A stretch of 5,041 bases of DNA from positions 1 through 5,041 of the forward strand of contig CAKSVK010000214.1 in assembly GCA_934502905.1 (NCBI GenBank), written 5' to 3'. The DNA is from an uncultured Chitinophagaceae bacterium. Lineage in GTDB: Bacteria > Bacteroidota > Bacteroidia > Chitinophagales > Chitinophagaceae. The notes beneath the pieces were generated by a model. The model was given only the letters and a program-made list of their open reading frames with translations, searched no databases and had not been told where the DNA came from. A program made the translations under genes and the position numbers. Shown one piece after another: positions 4,807 to 5,041 of this stretch; the stretch's first letter is position 1, and every line of letters starts with the position of its first letter.

Positions 4807-5041
4807 CTAACGGAGGTTTTTTAGTAGCACTGAAAAGCGCATCATCGTACCGTTATTATTTTCAAAGACCACCGTTCCGTGAACGGCTTCTGCATGGCTT
4901 TTTATATTACCCAGGCCGTTACCCCTGGTACTGCTGTTAAAATGAATGCCTTTCCCATTATCATGTATGGTAAATACCAGCCTGTCTGAAATACTTATAG
5001 ACGCCTTTACAAAAGAAGCATCTGCATGCCTGATAATATTA
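4807..5041 (-). CDS. NarL-type sensor histidine kinase, C-terminal part (runs off window)
   Basis: Partial gene: only the last 77 codons and the stop (TAG, 4809-4807) are inside the window, and the start lies beyond 5041. The translated piece is the ATP-binding (HATPase_c) domain end of a HisKA_3-class kinase. The N box reads NIIRHADAS at the very edge, the G1 box HDNGKGI, and the G2 box GNGLGNI followed by KSHAEAVHGTVVFENN. It finishes with a GTMMRFSVLL strand, the standard C terminus of this domain, so the protein ends normally. G1 and G2 glycines are intact. It precedes the NarL/LuxR-type regulator by 79 bases on the same strand, and these two families are known to pair, so it is the likely phosphodonor. 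Sensor domains and membrane topology cannot be seen. Confidence 0.92.
   Translation of the reverse strand, partial: NIIRHADASFVKASISISDRLVFTIHDNGKGIHFNSSTRGNGLGNIKSHAEAVHGTVVFENNNGTMMRFSVLLKNLR

Overview
The window looks like a chromosomal segment of a Bacteroidota bacterium, most likely from the Chitinophagaceae or a close relative. The reasons are a TPR-sensor histidine kinase next to a LytTR response regulator, starts without clear Shine-Dalgarno sequences, a promoter candidate that fits the Bacteroidota pattern (TTTG, 19-base spacer, TAnnTTTn), and protein sequences of that style. The lineage is inferred from these traits, not from a database match. Every gene I support lies on the minus strand, so the window reads right to left.

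Right end (4104-5041): the C-terminal ATP-binding end of a NarL-type (HisKA_3 class) sensor kinase runs in from outside the window. It is followed by its probable partner, a NarL/FixJ response regulator with a LuxR-type helix-turn-helix. The 79 bases between them hold a strong stem-loop that covers an alternative upstream ATG of the regulator.

Middle (3032-4103): a 440-base gene-free stretch rich in inverted repeats, including a 10-bp GC-rich stem just after the regulator and a perfect 16-bp palindrome. Then comes a 102-residue protein of unknown function. A second gene-free stretch of 323 bases carries a hairpin, a short direct repeat, a promoter candidate and, on the plus strand, a partial resemblance to a TPP riboswitch.

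Left part (7-3031): a compact three-gene operon encoding a LytTR response regulator, a 177-residue putative lipoprotein of unknown function, and a 598-residue TPR/HisKA sensor histidine kinase. Both junctions are four-base ATGA overlaps, so translation is probably coupled. The likely circuit is a periplasmic TPR sensor, perhaps aided by the lipoprotein, controlling the kinase, which phosphorylates D56 of the LytTR regulator. The lipoprotein gene and the TPR half of the kinase gene are much more AT-rich than the receiver and kinase domains on either side.

The most unusual item is this LytTR regulator-lipoprotein-TPR kinase module, because the middle gene is unrecognised and is locked into the operon at both ends. 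No mobile element, CRISPR array, tRNA or rRNA was seen.
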